A stretch of 64,000 bases of DNA, from contig NZ_FUYN01000006.1 in NCBI RefSeq assembly GCF_900168025.1, positions 124,001-188,000 of the forward strand. The letters run 5' to 3'. A program made the position numbers and the translations under genes. Shown here piece after piece: positions 50,380 through 59,594 of this stretch (the first letter of the stretch is position 1; the number at the start of each line of letters is the position of its first letter). Source of the DNA: Acetoanaerobium noterae (lineage in GTDB: Bacteria > Bacillota > Clostridia > Peptostreptococcales > Filifactoraceae). The notes under the pieces are model-generated. The model searched no databases. It saw only the letters and a program-made list of their open reading frames with translations, and was not told the origin of the DNA.

Positions 50380-52365
50380 CTATTCTTCCTCCTTTAAAAA
50401 TTCCATTATTAGCTCTTCTACTTTTTCTACTGCTTCTTCTGTTGATACATCCTTAAGCTGGGCTCCTGCAGTATCTATATGCCCTCCTCCGCCTAGTTTT
50501 TCCATCAGCATGTGAACATTGACATCGGATAGTGACCTAGCACTTATAAATACTAGTCCATCGCTTCTTTTTGCTACTGTAAATGAAGCTTTTACTCCCC
50601 TGATGTTTAGCAGTTCGTCTGCTATCTGAGCGGCAATTAAAGATGGGTTGTCGAGGTTTTCAGGACAAGAAGTAATTGCAATGCTTCCTCCCAAAATTTT
50701 CGCATTTTTTATTCCTTCAGCTTTTACTAAGAAGCTATCTAAATCTCCTTGGAAAAGCTGCTTAACAGCTATGGTATCAGCTCCAAATTTTCTTAAAAAC
50801 GCAGCGGCTTCAAAGGTTCTAACCCCTGTTTTAAAAGTGAAGTTCTTTGTGTCTAGCGTAATTCCCGAAAGCAATGATTCTGCAATCAAGGTATCTATAT
50901 ATGGTCTATCCTTTACATACTGAATCAGCTCTGTGACCATTTCACTCGCAGAGGATGCATAGGTTTCATGATACACAAGCACCGCTTTATCAATAAACTC
51001 GACTCCTCTTCTATGATGGTCAATAAGCACGATTCTTTCTGAGATGTCAAGCAGTGCAGGATGCTCTGTAAAGCTCGGTCTATGAGTATCTACAACAATT
51101 AAGAGAGTCGAAGGAGTCATGACCCTAAGAGCTTCTTCTTTTGCCATAAATATATTTTTAAAATTATCGTTTGCTTTTAACCTATCATAAAGCACATCTA
51201 TAGATGAGTTTGGATGGTCTAAAACTATATGAGCTTTTTTACTAAGCATCTTACAGATTCCATACATACCTATAGCCGAGCCCATAGAATCGAGATCTGG
51301 GTTATGATGACCCATGATGATTACAGATTCACTCTCATTTATTAAGTCTCTAAGCGCGTGAGCAATAATTCTTGCTTTTACTCTAGTTTTCTTTTCTACA
51401 GCCTTTGATCTTCCTCCATAGAAAATAGAGCGCTCATCTCTTCTTATTACTGCCTGGTCTCCTCCTCTTCCTAGAGCTAAGTCCAGTGAGGTTATAGAGT
51501 TTTTGTAGGTTGAAGATAAGTCACTTGCCATAGAAGCTGCTCCTATGCTCAGTGTAAGCGGTAAAGAGTTTCCATGGTCTATCTTTCTAATTTCATCTAA
51601 AATAGAAAATTTATCAGCTTCTAAATCACGCAGTGCTTTTTCATCCATAAATGCCAGATATTTGTCCTTGGTGATTTTTCTAAATGCACCTGAATGCTTA
51701 TTTGTCCATAGCTTAATAGTTCGTTCTACCTCTGCCTCTATTATAGGTCTTACATCCTCTGATGCTGAATCCAGCACCTCGTCAAAGCTGTCTACCTGAA
51801 GATTTATGATGACTGGCTTGACCATTTCATAGGCGGTTTTTAATTCATTGAACTCTGTGACATCAAAGAAATAAAGTGCAAATGATTTCTCATGATTTTC
51901 ATTTTCTATTATGTTGTATTTTATATCAAAGATTTTATTTCCAATTTGGGTACGCGTCTGCATATTGGCTGTATCTGATTTCGTAAAGTTATCGAGCATT
52001 ATAGAAGGTACTACCTCGTCTATAGGCTTTTCTATCATATCATTTTGCTTTACTAGCTTACTGAATTTTCCGTTATACCAGGTCAGATTTCCAGTATTGT
52101 TAAGTATACATAGGGGAAGTGGAAAATCTATAAGGGTCTGCTTTGCAGTTTTGTCCATATCCATGGATAAGGTCTCTATATACTCCACCCACTGAAGATT
52201 TCTCTTTGAAATAATCTTGTGGTTATAGTAAATGAGATATAAAAGCAGCAAAAGAGCGGCAGAGCCTATATATAGGTTAAAATACAGCAGGGTAATGCTT
52301 AGAATTCCTATAATAAGAAGATAGGCTTTTGATTCAGGTATATTTATCTTAAGGCTAGTTTTCAT
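50380..52365 (-). CDS. gdpP: Cyclic-di-AMP phosphodiesterase GdpP (YybT)
   Basis: 661 residues: two N-terminal helices, a PAS-like domain (about 70-170), a degenerate GGDEF domain (175-300) and the DHH/DHHA1 phosphodiesterase with IIMGHHNPDLDSMGS, LIVVDTHRPSF and VLIDHHRRGVEF. DHHA1 has the GGGGHIDTAGA motif. It degrades c-di-AMP, which controls osmotic and wall homeostasis. It follows the DUF2232 gene by 15 bases and abuts rplI, the common yybS-yybT-rplI-dnaB order. Confidence 0.96.
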   Translation of the reverse strand: MKTSLKINIPESKAYLLIIGILSITLLYFNLYIGSAALLLLLYLIYYNHKIISKRNLQWVEYIETLSMDMDKTAKQTLIDFPLPLCILNNTGNLTWYNGKFSKLVKQNDMIEKPIDEVVPSIMLDNFTKSDTANMQTRTQIGNKIFDIKYNIIENENHEKSFALYFFDVTEFNELKTAYEMVKPVIINLQVDSFDEVLDSASEDVRPIIEAEVERTIKLWTNKHSGAFRKITKDKYLAFMDEKALRDLEADKFSILDEIRKIDHGNSLPLTLSIGAASMASDLSSTYKNSITSLDLALGRGGDQAVIRRDERSIFYGGRSKAVEKKTRVKARIIAHALRDLINESESVIIMGHHNPDLDSMGSAIGMYGICKMLSKKAHIVLDHPNSSIDVLYDRLKANDNFKNIFMAKEEALRVMTPSTLLIVVDTHRPSFTEHPALLDISERIVLIDHHRRGVEFIDKAVLVYHETYASSASEMVTELIQYVKDRPYIDTLIAESLLSGITLDTKNFTFKTGVRTFEAAAFLRKFGADTIAVKQLFQGDLDSFLVKAEGIKNAKILGGSIAITSCPENLDNPSLIAAQIADELLNIRGVKASFTVAKRSDGLVFISARSLSDVNVHMLMEKLGGGGHIDTAGAQLKDVSTEEAVEKVEELIMEFLKEEE

Positions 52366-52380
52366 TACATTCCTCCCAAG

Positions 52381-53337
52381 CTATCTTTTTAATCTTCTAA
52401 AATTAAATACAGCATCTGCAAATCCGATTATTGATATAAAGCTAGATACGGGCAGTAGTACAATCAGCAGAAGAATATAAATAGTCTTTGCACTTTTATT
52501 TAGCTTAGCGTGTTTAAAGAAATATCCTATCACTGCTATCCCTTGCAAGAAAAATAAAAGTATAAAAATAGCAGCCATATTTAAAACTAAGGTTTCATAA
52601 TAAGGATAATTAAAATATCCAGAAACCAAAGTAAGCAGATAAATAATCAGCACACCAAGAGATATATTCCCTGGCATAGAAAATTCTGTAATGCTCGCCA
52701 CATGGTTTTTATCACCAGTTCTTCTTATTATAAGAGCTGACATATAGTAGTTCAAAAACGACATAAGAAGCGTAGAGCCAATTATTATAGAAGGGAAAAA
52801 CAGCTTAACTGAGCTAAGGATTTCTTCTACATTAGGTTTTTTTACATTTGGAATTTCCTTTATCATCTCATATTGAAGATTGAGAGATTCTCTAAGTATT
52901 GCAAGTATGCTGTCTAAAATATCTATACTGAGAAATAGCGAAAGCACTTGCATAAAAACTACTGTAGTAAAGGTCATAGCTAGAAATCCATAAAATACGC
53001 TCTCAAAAGCAGGGCGCTTTTCTCTCATAAAAAAGCCTATACATACCCCTGGAATGAGAAATACTAAAAGAGCAGAAAAAGCAGTTATGGGGTGAATAAA
53101 AAAGCCTAAAATAACTGTCGTTGTAACTGCACTTAATAAGCCATAATACATTTTGTTTCTGTAGGTAGTTATGATTACAGGTACAGATGTAAATAGCGAT
53201 AGAAACGATAAAAACGGCACATAAGTACCTATTAATATGAATATAACTCCTATCACTGTAAGTAATGAGGACTCTATAAGACTTTTCCTATTAAAATCTA
53301 TATTTTTTTTCTTTGGTTTTGGTTCTTGCAACAGCAT
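52381..53337 (-). CDS. DUF2232 membrane protein (YybS-like)
   Basis: 318 residues with about eight transmembrane helices, beginning SSLLTVIGVIFILIGTYVPF, then the loop YRNKMYYGLLSA and helices with AFSALLVFLIPGVCIGFFMR typical for DUF2232. The function of the family is unknown, but it is conserved just upstream of gdpP. It resembles energy-coupling substrate-binding membrane units. It is the first gene of the gdpP-rplI-dnaB operon. Confidence 0.9.
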   Translation of the reverse strand: MLLQEPKPKKKNIDFNRKSLIESSLLTVIGVIFILIGTYVPFLSFLSLFTSVPVIITTYRNKMYYGLLSAVTTTVILGFFIHPITAFSALLVFLIPGVCIGFFMREKRPAFESVFYGFLAMTFTTVVFMQVLSLFLSIDILDSILAILRESLNLQYEMIKEIPNVKKPNVEEILSSVKLFFPSIIIGSTLLMSFLNYYMSALIIRRTGDKNHVASITEFSMPGNISLGVLIIYLLTLVSGYFNYPYYETLVLNMAAIFILLFFLQGIAVIGYFFKHAKLNKSAKTIYILLLIVLLPVSSFISIIGFADAVFNFRRLKR

Positions 53338-53477
53338 CAGCTCCTAAAGTAGTCTATCAAGATATTATACCATAAACCTTATAGCTTGACATCTTTAGGG
53401 CTACTGCTAAAAAATTCAAAATAAAGTTCTCTAAATCTAGCTTTATAACACATTTAACTACATGACTCGCATTGATA

Positions 53478-54113
53478 TTATCTAATAAAGCTCATAGCAA
53501 CCTTTTTCTCTTGGTCTGGCTTCAATTCTTCAGCCTCTTTTGTATACATTAATTTCATCATATATGCCATGTTTTTACCAAGTACTCTCATAATTTGCAT
53601 TCCCTCTTCATCTTGAAGAGCATCACCCGGTTTGCTTCCATGGATTACATTCCAGTAGTTAGATGAAGGAACCATCATCTCTGCATAGTTTAAGTAGTTG
53701 TTAAGCTGGTTAAATGCAGGAACTCCTCCAGAACGTCTAACTGCAACTACGCTTGCTCCTACCTTATGTCTTAACAGGTTACCATTTGCACTAGATACAT
53801 AAAAGGCTCTATCTAAAAACGATTTCATAGTACCTGCAACAGCAGAAAAGTATACTGGTGAGCCTAGAATTACTCCATCTGCTTCTTTCATTAGCTGAAT
53901 ATAGCTGTTTACTTCATCGTCTTTCATTATACACTGCTCATCTTTTGATTTATAGCAAGCACCACATGCCATACATCCTCTTATAGCTTTATTTCCAACA
54001 TGAACGATTTCTACTTCTATCCCTTGGTTTTCAAGCTCATCTGCCACAAGCTTTATAGCATGATAAGTATTACCTTCTTTTTTAGGGCTACCATTAAATG
54101 CAACTACTTTCAT
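53478..54113 (-). CDS. Iron-sulfur flavoprotein / NADPH-dependent FMN reductase-like
   Basis: 211 residues. FNGSPKKEGNTYH (6-18) is the FMN phosphate loop and LGSPVYFSAVAGTMKSFLDR the isoalloxazine region of the flavodoxin-like FMN reductase fold. Cys47, 50, 53 and 61 give a compact C-x2-C-x2-C-x7-C motif as in iron-sulfur flavoprotein (Isf), where it holds a 4Fe-4S cluster. A role in reducing oxygen, quinones or nitro compounds is likely. It has GGAGG and stands alone between DUF2232 and the S6-SSB-S18 terminator. Confidence 0.9.
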   Translation of the reverse strand: MKVVAFNGSPKKEGNTYHAIKLVADELENQGIEVEIVHVGNKAIRGCMACGACYKSKDEQCIMKDDEVNSYIQLMKEADGVILGSPVYFSAVAGTMKSFLDRAFYVSSANGNLLRHKVGASVVAVRRSGGVPAFNQLNNYLNYAEMMVPSSNYWNVIHGSKPGDALQDEEGMQIMRVLGKNMAYMMKLMYTKEAEELKPDQEKKVAMSFIR

Positions 54114-54152
54114 TTTTCTGCCTCCTTTAATAATTAAATTATAATTAGAAAA

Positions 54153-54179
54153 AAACCCAAATCTCTCAGATTTGGGTTT
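54153..54179 (-). terminator. Terminator of the rpsF-ssb-rpsR operon
   Basis: Perfect 12-bp stem 54153-54164 with 54168-54179, three-base loop, and seven T residues on the minus strand. Confidence 0.85.
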
Positions 54180-54184
54180 GGTAT

Positions 54185-54421
54185 TTAGTCTACAACATAT
54201 GGTAAAAGAGCAATATTTCTTGATCTTTTTATAGCTAAAGTAAGTTTTCTTTGAGCTTTAGCTGATGTACCAGTAATTCTTCTTGGAAGAATCTTACCTC
54301 TTTCAGAGATATATTTCTTTAGTAGATTTACATCTTTGTAGTCTATCATATTTATTTTTTTACCCGCGAACGGATCAACTTTTTTTCTTCTTCTTCTTGC
54401 ATTTCCTTTTTGCATAGCCAT
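54185..54421 (-). CDS. rpsR: 30S ribosomal protein S18
   Basis: 78 residues. [20 protein letters not shown] and [20 protein letters not shown] are the S18 core, with a basic N-terminus. It binds 16S rRNA with S6 on the platform. It lies 36 bases after ssb with GGAGG, last in the rpsF-ssb-rpsR operon. Three cysteines typical of zinc-binding S18 versions are absent. Confidence 0.98.
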   Translation of the reverse strand: MAMQKGNARRRRKKVDPFAGKKINMIDYKDVNLLKKYISERGKILPRRITGTSAKAQRKLTLAIKRSRNIALLPYVVD

Positions 54422-54457
54422 CTTTTTTCCCTCCTTCTTTAAGGTAGTAAAACTGGC

Positions 54458-54910
54458 TTAAAATGGTACGTCATCATCATCAAGAGCACGGAATCCATCT
54501 GAATCTAAACCCTCAGGTTCAAAAACATTGTCATTTTGATTGCTAGAAGCACTTCTAAAAGATGAATTACTCGTTCTCTCACTTTTGTCGCCCCATTCCA
54601 GTATCTGAACATTCTCGGCAACAATCTCAGTGATATACCTTTTTTCGCCTTCCTTTGTATCATAGGTTCTATTTTGGATAGAGCCTTTTACAGCAGCTAG
54701 TCTTCCCTTAGCAAGATAGTTTGCACAGTATTCAGCGCTTTTTCCCCATACTACTATGTTAAAAAAGTCTGTCTGTTTTTGACCATCTTTACCAGTAAAA
54801 GCTCTGTCTACCGCAATGGAAAAGGTGGTGAGAGCATTTCCTGTTGAAGGAATGTATCTTAATTCCGGATCCCTTGTGAGTCTTCCTATAAGTATTACAC
54901 TGTTCATCAA
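54458..54910 (-). CDS. ssb: Single-stranded DNA-binding protein
   Basis: 150 residues: OB fold with MMNSVILIGRLTRDPELRYI, FSIAVDRAF and FFNIVVWGKSAEYCANYL, a variable linker and the acidic tip DDDVPF that recruits repair and replication partners. It is the middle gene of the rpsF-ssb-rpsR operon, 25 bases after rpsF. Single OB domain, so it acts as a tetramer. Confidence 0.98.
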   Translation of the reverse strand: MMNSVILIGRLTRDPELRYIPSTGNALTTFSIAVDRAFTGKDGQKQTDFFNIVVWGKSAEYCANYLAKGRLAAVKGSIQNRTYDTKEGEKRYITEIVAENVQILEWGDKSERTSNSSFRSASSNQNDNVFEPEGLDSDGFRALDDDDVPF

Positions 54911-54935
54911 TATCCCACCTTACTTTGTATCGTTA

Positions 54936-55223
54936 TTATTTTTCGTCAAGCTTTACGATCATGTGACGAATTGCGTTATCCATAATCTTCAGGTTTCTAT
55001 CGATTTCTTTAGGAACTTCAGTAGTTGACTTGAAGTTGATAAGAACATAGTAACCTTCTGTAAGTTTTTCGATTTCATAGGCTAACTTTCTAGTTCCCCA
55101 TGTATCTACTTTTACTACCTCTCCGCTAGACTCGATGATGCCTTTAACTTTGTCAAGGACAGCAGTTTTAGCTTCTTCTTCTAGGTTTGGTCTAAGAACA
55201 TAGATTAATTCATAATTTCTCAT
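54936..55223 (-). CDS. rpsF: 30S ribosomal protein S6
   Basis: 95 residues: MRNYELIYVLRPNLEEEA and GTRKLAYEIEKLTEGYYVLI are diagnostic, with PKEIDRNLKIMDNAIRHM at the end. It binds S18 on the small subunit. It is the first gene of the operon, with GGGAGGTG before the ATG and a candidate leader RNA upstream. Length is normal. Confidence 0.98.
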   Translation of the reverse strand: MRNYELIYVLRPNLEEEAKTAVLDKVKGIIESSGEVVKVDTWGTRKLAYEIEKLTEGYYVLINFKSTTEVPKEIDRNLKIMDNAIRHMIVKLDEK

Positions 55224-55290
55224 TACATTTCACCTCCCTTTGGACTGTACGGCTCTAACGTTAGAGCAGAAAGATGAGACAAGTATTAAA
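55224..55290 (-). promoter_or_regulatory. Candidate S6:S18 leader in the rpsF 5' region
   Basis: On the minus strand a perfect GCTCTAACGTTAGAGC palindrome (55252-55267) is followed by CCG then the ribosome-binding site. rpsF leaders bound by S6-S18 contain a stem next to a CCG element, so this may be an autoregulatory site. The match is by pattern only. Confidence 0.4.
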
Positions 55291-55353
55291 TCTCATACTA
55301 ATCTATAATATCAGCTTTCATAGCAAAAAGCAATTTTTTTGAACTTAAGCAGA

Positions 55354-55554
55354 TTATTTTTTTGCTTCATCCTTGCTTATATGTTTTTTGAGTCTTCTCT
55401 CAAGCTCAGCTCTTTCTATCCAAAGCTGCTTGTCACACGTGAAACACTTTATGCGAAAATCCATGCCAATACGCATGATTTCAAAGGTGTTACCTCCACA
55501 AGGATGGTTTTTCTTAAGCTCTACAACATCTCCAATTTCAAATTTTATAGGCAT
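55354..55554 (-). CDS. DUF951-family small protein
   Basis: 66 residues. FEIGDVVELKKNHPCGGNTF and EIMRIGMDFRIKCFTCDKQL show the DUF951 pattern with Cys residues of a small zinc-ribbon-like fold; the C-terminus is a basic helix. It is widespread in Firmicutes near rpsF and parB, with no known function. Its coding sequence carries a parS-like site (55431-55446). GGAGAG precedes the ATG. It follows the DUF3343 gene by about 30 bases. Confidence 0.9.
   Translation of the reverse strand: MPIKFEIGDVVELKKNHPCGGNTFEIMRIGMDFRIKCFTCDKQLWIERAELERRLKKHISKDEAKK
55431..55446. promoter_or_regulatory. parS-like centromere site
   Basis: Plus strand TGTCACACGTGAAACA matches 14 of 16 positions of TGTTTCACGTGAAACA. 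It is inside the DUF951 gene, 5 kb from parB. Confidence 0.65.
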
Positions 55555-55585
55555 GAAAATCTCCTCTCTTTAGATAAAAAGCTAT

Positions 55586-55834
55586 CTATTTCGGATAATG
55601 AACTACTACACTTAAATCAGGCATTATTTCGAATATACCCTTTACATCTATATTATATTTTTCCATAACTTCTATTACCTTGTCCATAAGAGTACCGTTA
55701 AACTTTATAGATATCCCACAGCTCTTATCTATTTGTCTTGGAGTAGGAATTACCATTATTTTTATATCAGCTTTTTTTAGCATCTGCTCAGCAAACATAG
55801 CGTGGTGAGTTGATGCAAAACTTATTACATACAT
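55586..55834 (-). CDS. DUF3343 putative Se/S carrier-like protein
   Basis: 82 residues. YVISFASTHHAMFAEQMLK, IPTPRQIDKSCGISIKF and a short C-terminal helix and strand match DUF3343. The family accompanies YedF and selenium metabolism and is thought to be a carrier of sulfur or selenium; the conserved Cys is in KSCGI. It starts 4 bases before the yedF stop-proximal end and runs in the same direction. The assignment to a carrier is from the genomic pairing, not proven. Confidence 0.85.
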   Translation of the reverse strand: MYVISFASTHHAMFAEQMLKKADIKIMVIPTPRQIDKSCGISIKFNGTLMDKVIEVMEKYNIDVKGIFEIMPDLSVVVHYPK

Positions 55835-55837
55835 AAT

Positions 55838-56449
55838 CTAAACCGCCAATCTATTTGGATTTTGCTTTAAGGCTTCTACTATATCATACATATTAGCTAC
55901 TCTTCCAACAGCTAAATTGTCCTTTATATTGTAAAAATCTAAGCAGGTTCCACAAGATAATATTTCTACGCCCTCTGCTTCCATTTTTTTAAGGTTTTCA
56001 ATAGCTTCTTCATTTTCTGCTGTTAGCTTAACTCCTGTATTTATAAAAAGCATCTTTTTAGGATAAGGCTTTGTTTCACTAAGAGTATATATAAAGCCCT
56101 TCATAAGAATCTTTCCTAGCTCTTCATCTCCACTTCCAAGCAGATTTGAGCCTATAAGTACTACCTCATTTTGAGCTTCTATTTTAACCTTTTCTACTTC
56201 TTGCTCGTTTGATTGATTAGTAGAGCCTTCTTTTGTTTTTATAAAAGTAATTTTGAATAGATTTTCTTCTTCCTTTAGCTCTACAGCCATCTCAAGTGAC
56301 GCTGCTAGCTTCAGTAAGTTTTCTTTAGCTGTTTTATTGTCAACTGTAACCTCTAAAGCTCCCTTTTCTATACCTTCTAGCTCTTGCTTAGTTTTAATAA
56401 CAGGCATAGGGCAAGCCATTTTTTCACAGTTTAATTTTTTAATCTCCAT
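55838..56449 (-). CDS. yedF: Selenium-metabolism sulfurtransferase-like protein YedF
   Basis: 203 residues. Residues 1-75 are a TusA-like domain with the CPMP motif (Cys13) in EKMACPMPVIKTK. The rest is a DsrE-like domain (VVLIGSNLLGSGDEELG and GVEILSCGTCLDFYNIK). This two-domain form is the selenium-linked YedF, found where selenophosphate is used. Next genes are DUF3343 and, 3 kb upstream, a cysteine desulfurase. Together they could move Se or S from cysteine or selenocysteine to SelD or another acceptor. GGAG precedes the ATG. Confidence 0.9.
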   Translation of the reverse strand: MEIKKLNCEKMACPMPVIKTKQELEGIEKGALEVTVDNKTAKENLLKLAASLEMAVELKEEENLFKITFIKTKEGSTNQSNEQEVEKVKIEAQNEVVLIGSNLLGSGDEELGKILMKGFIYTLSETKPYPKKMLFINTGVKLTAENEEAIENLKKMEAEGVEILSCGTCLDFYNIKDNLAVGRVANMYDIVEALKQNPNRLAV

Positions 56450-56554
56450 AATCTCGCTCTCCTTTTAATATACTTTAAATATAAAAAATGGTTAACATAT
56501 CTCATTCATAAGCTGTTCATTTTAGCTTTAAGCTATGAAATTTCTAGTATGAGC

Positions 56555-57103
56555 TTAAAGCTTAGTAAATATATCAAAGATAAAATTATACGAGTAGAAA
56601 TACTTTAAAAGCCTCGTATTTGTGAGTAGCTCATGAATCTCACTGCCCATCTGCTTTTGAATTATAGGGTCTATTAAGGCTACCAAAATCATAATATAAA
56701 GTATGGATTTAAATAACCCAAAGGCTAGACCTAAATTTTTATCTATCCATTTTAGAGATTTTTTATTAAAAAAGCTATGAAGTGTATAAAAAACTATATT
56801 TATGAGTATAGATACTACTATAAACAAGCTCACTGCCAAAACCTTAGGGTCCAAATCCAAAGCTTGATACCAAAATACAGAAATTATTTTAGTAATTAGC
56901 TCATGCATTATTAGCTGATATCTCTCGTAAAATACACTTGTGATTATTTCATCTGAGAAGTTAATGTAAATAAATCTAGTTAAAATTATACTCACAATAA
57001 ATCTTATGCTTAAAAACAGTGACTTAGAAAAGCCTGCACTATAGCCTCTTATTATGTGGTAGGTCATAAATACAAGTATTGCTATATCTATTTTACTTAT
57101 CAT
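56555..57103 (-). CDS. CvpA-family membrane protein
   Basis: 182 residues with four helices. IDIAILVFMTYHIIRGYSAG opens as in CvpA/colicin V production proteins, and a second block is LGLAFGLFKSILYIMILVAL. The family is involved in colicin V export in E. coli and in envelope tolerance elsewhere; the role here is unclear. It begins 2 bases after the DUF5711-like gene, so they form a pair. It has no other obvious feature. Confidence 0.85.
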   Translation of the reverse strand: MISKIDIAILVFMTYHIIRGYSAGFSKSLFLSIRFIVSIILTRFIYINFSDEIITSVFYERYQLIMHELITKIISVFWYQALDLDPKVLAVSLFIVVSILINIVFYTLHSFFNKKSLKWIDKNLGLAFGLFKSILYIMILVALIDPIIQKQMGSEIHELLTNTRLLKYFYSYNFIFDIFTKL

Positions 57104-57105
57104 TT

Positions 57106-58146
57106 TTATTCCACCTTTAAAAATCTAATGCTGTCCCTAAAAACAAGTGCTATTTTATTTTCAAGTGGAACTACGCTTATTATGTCTTTTGGCATTTCAA
57201 TTTCTTTATCCTCAAGAATGACAGCATTTTTAGATGCAATTAGCATCTTATCCTTGTATTTTCCAAGATATATTATATCATCTTTATAGTTTTGTTCCTT
57301 TACTATGTTTCCACTATAATCGATTTCCAAAATCCTGTTTTTCGAATCTAGAGTCCACATACTCAGCTCACCTATGTACATTTCAAAGAAATTTGCATCT
57401 GAATGTACCTTGTATAGCTCTTTAAAATCTCTATTCATAACTTCTATATTATTTATATCCATAAGAATTATTTTATCCTTGAGAAAACCTATATCTATGA
57501 AGATGTTGTCTTTTATATCCGTTGCCATGACTGCTTCAAGCTTTTGATTATAATAAAAGATACTATTTTTTAAATTGTCTTCGTCTCTAAGAAGACCACT
57601 GACCATAAAGCCTCCAGTTGTCTTATCTTCTGATACCTTATTTATTGTGGTTTTCGGATAAGTTATTTCTTTTACAAATTCACAGTTTTTGTTATAAATA
57701 AGAAGTCCATCAGCCTTTATATCAGTAGTAAACTTGAGAATAAATCTTCCATCAGAAAAAACATCTATGCCAGAGATTTGCTTGTCCACCTCAGCTTGGC
57801 CTACTATTTCGCCATTTTTATCTATCTGGTATACCTTTCTTTGTACCTTATCTAAAAGATAGATAAAATCATCTGATGAGCTGATGCTAAAATTATCACT
57901 TCTGATAGTTGCTTCAAACTCTTGCTTTTTGTTTTCACTGTAACTAATTAAGCTTTTACCGTCATAAGTAATTAAGGAATTTCCAAACCTTCCTATGTAC
58001 ATACTTGGTCTATACTCAATTTTTATTTCCTCAGATATATTTTTATCTGCTGGAAATAGATAAGGCTTTATATAATTTTTAATAGTGTAAGGGTTGATTA
58101 TCAATAATATCAAAACCACTATTATCGATATAATCGTCTTTTTCAA
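57106..58146 (-). CDS. Extracytoplasmic beta-propeller-like protein (DUF5711-like)
   Basis: 346 residues. One N-terminal helix (TIISIIVVLILLIINPYTI) anchors it; the rest consists of repeated short strands with Asp/Gly turns (for example FIYLLDKVQRKVYQIDKNGE and MWTLDSKNRILEIDYSGNI), like a six- or seven-bladed propeller. The pairing with a CvpA gene matches DUF5711 proteins of Firmicutes, but I recall this by context. It may sense or scaffold at the surface. It lies just after a terminator-like hairpin of the XRE-TPR gene and is the first gene of this pair. Confidence 0.72.
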   Translation of the reverse strand: MKKTIISIIVVLILLIINPYTIKNYIKPYLFPADKNISEEIKIEYRPSMYIGRFGNSLITYDGKSLISYSENKKQEFEATIRSDNFSISSSDDFIYLLDKVQRKVYQIDKNGEIVGQAEVDKQISGIDVFSDGRFILKFTTDIKADGLLIYNKNCEFVKEITYPKTTINKVSEDKTTGGFMVSGLLRDEDNLKNSIFYYNQKLEAVMATDIKDNIFIDIGFLKDKIILMDINNIEVMNRDFKELYKVHSDANFFEMYIGELSMWTLDSKNRILEIDYSGNIVKEQNYKDDIIYLGKYKDKMLIASKNAVILEDKEIEMPKDIISVVPLENKIALVFRDSIRFLKVE

Positions 58147-58168
58147 TTTACTACCTCCGTAAAAAAAA

Positions 58169-58190
58169 GAAAACTAGAAAGCTAGTTTTC
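58169..58190 (-). terminator. Terminator at the end of the XRE-TPR gene
   Basis: Nine-bp stem 58169-58177 with 58182-58190, four-base loop, and eight T residues on the minus strand. It overlaps the stop codon of the gene. Confidence 0.75.
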
Positions 58191-59483
58191 AATAAGTCCT
58201 ATTTCTCTAAACAGGTCTATGCCTTTGGAATAAAAACCAATTTCTTGGTCCCTACAGCGTCCTTGATAAATTTTAGCTATATCAAAATAGGTATTGGCAA
58301 GCTCTTTTTTGTTGCCTGATTTTTTTAGCATCTCAGCACATTTATTTAAGCTTTCAGTTGCTTCATCTATATCCCCTGCTTGATAAAGCAAATTAGCATA
58401 TTTTCTCATTACTAAAGGCTCCATTTTTCTATTTTGGTCCTTTGAAGAAAGGTAAAGGGCTTCTCTTATATACTCAAGCGCTCCTTCAAAATTTTCTTCC
58501 TTGCAAAGAAGCTCGCAGTATAGCATCAATATCTCGATATACTGAGTATCCTTAAACTGTCTTTTGAGGATATAAGCCTCCTCTATATGCTCTTTTGCAG
58601 AAGAATAGCTCTTGAGATTCAAGTATACCTTTGCTAGTAACATCTGAGATTTAGCTTTTTCAGATGTTTTATTTTCCTTTTCAAAGCATTTGATTGCCAT
58701 ATGAAAATATTTTTGAGCATTGTCGTATTGGAAATTCTGAAGATAGCTGTTTCCCATTATAAAAAAGCCATTTCCTCTATTGTGAAGGTCTCCTACTTTC
58801 TCAGCTATAGTATCAGCTTTATGAGCATACTCAATCGCTTCTTTGTTTTGGTTATTTTTCATATATGCATAAGATAGATTGATGTATATGCTTTTTTCTA
58901 AATCTATATCTCCTATTTCCAGCTCTGGAATCATTGCTTCAGCTTGATGAAGCATGTTGGTTGCTGGCACATAAAAATCTTCTAAAATATAAAGCTTTCC
59001 AAGCTCGAGATAGCTTTTTATTATGCCCTTAGGGTCTTCATTTTTAATATATAAAACCAAAGCTTTTTCCATCATTGATGTAGCTTTTTTGTATTCCTTT
59101 TCAACTAAATAAACAAGTCCATAAATAAAGTTTGCTTTTGCACATTCATGAGAAATATCATAGGAAGTGCATAGATTCAAAATCTTAGAAAGCTCGCGTT
59201 TAGCCTCTTGATATTTTTCTGTTTTAAATAGTACCTCTGATTTAAGTATGATGCTAGATGCTATCTTTTTTGCTTGAGCTTCCTTGCTCTCAAGAAAATA
59301 ATCGATAGGGGTTTCTAGTTTTTCTGAAAAATACTCTAAAAGGTCCTGACTAGGATAAGACTTATCTCTTTCTATATGGCTTATTTGCGCAGCTGTAATA
59401 CGATTTCCCGCTAGCTCCTTCAAGGTAAGATTTTTCTCCTTGCGAAGCTTTTTTATCTTTTGTCCCAAGCTCAATATTTCCAT
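58182..59483 (-). CDS. XRE-family regulator with TPR repeats
   Basis: About 433 residues from the ATG at 59481-59483 (MEILSLGQKI; GGGGGAT upstream). Residues 5-60 are a Cro/CI helix-turn-helix (KKLRKEKNLTLKELAGNRIT then QISHIERDKSYPS). About ten TPR units (90-430; for example NLSYAYMKNNQNKEAIEYAH) follow, as in RRNPP/Rgg-like peptide-sensing regulators. It may sense a signalling peptide or partner. No small peptide gene is seen next to it. Its upstream neighbour is the cysteine desulfurase. Confidence 0.88.
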   Translation of the reverse strand: MEILSLGQKIKKLRKEKNLTLKELAGNRITAAQISHIERDKSYPSQDLLEYFSEKLETPIDYFLESKEAQAKKIASSIILKSEVLFKTEKYQEAKRELSKILNLCTSYDISHECAKANFIYGLVYLVEKEYKKATSMMEKALVLYIKNEDPKGIIKSYLELGKLYILEDFYVPATNMLHQAEAMIPELEIGDIDLEKSIYINLSYAYMKNNQNKEAIEYAHKADTIAEKVGDLHNRGNGFFIMGNSYLQNFQYDNAQKYFHMAIKCFEKENKTSEKAKSQMLLAKVYLNLKSYSSAKEHIEEAYILKRQFKDTQYIEILMLYCELLCKEENFEGALEYIREALYLSSKDQNRKMEPLVMRKYANLLYQAGDIDEATESLNKCAEMLKKSGNKKELANTYFDIAKIYQGRCRDQEIGFYSKGIDLFREIGLIEN

Positions 59484-59594
59484 AAATATCCCCCATTGCT
59501 TTTTTAAAGACAATTAATCCCTTTTCTAGTCTATAATAATATATAATTTATGATTAGAGAAGTTTTTTGTATATTTATTTACAAATTTTATTCT

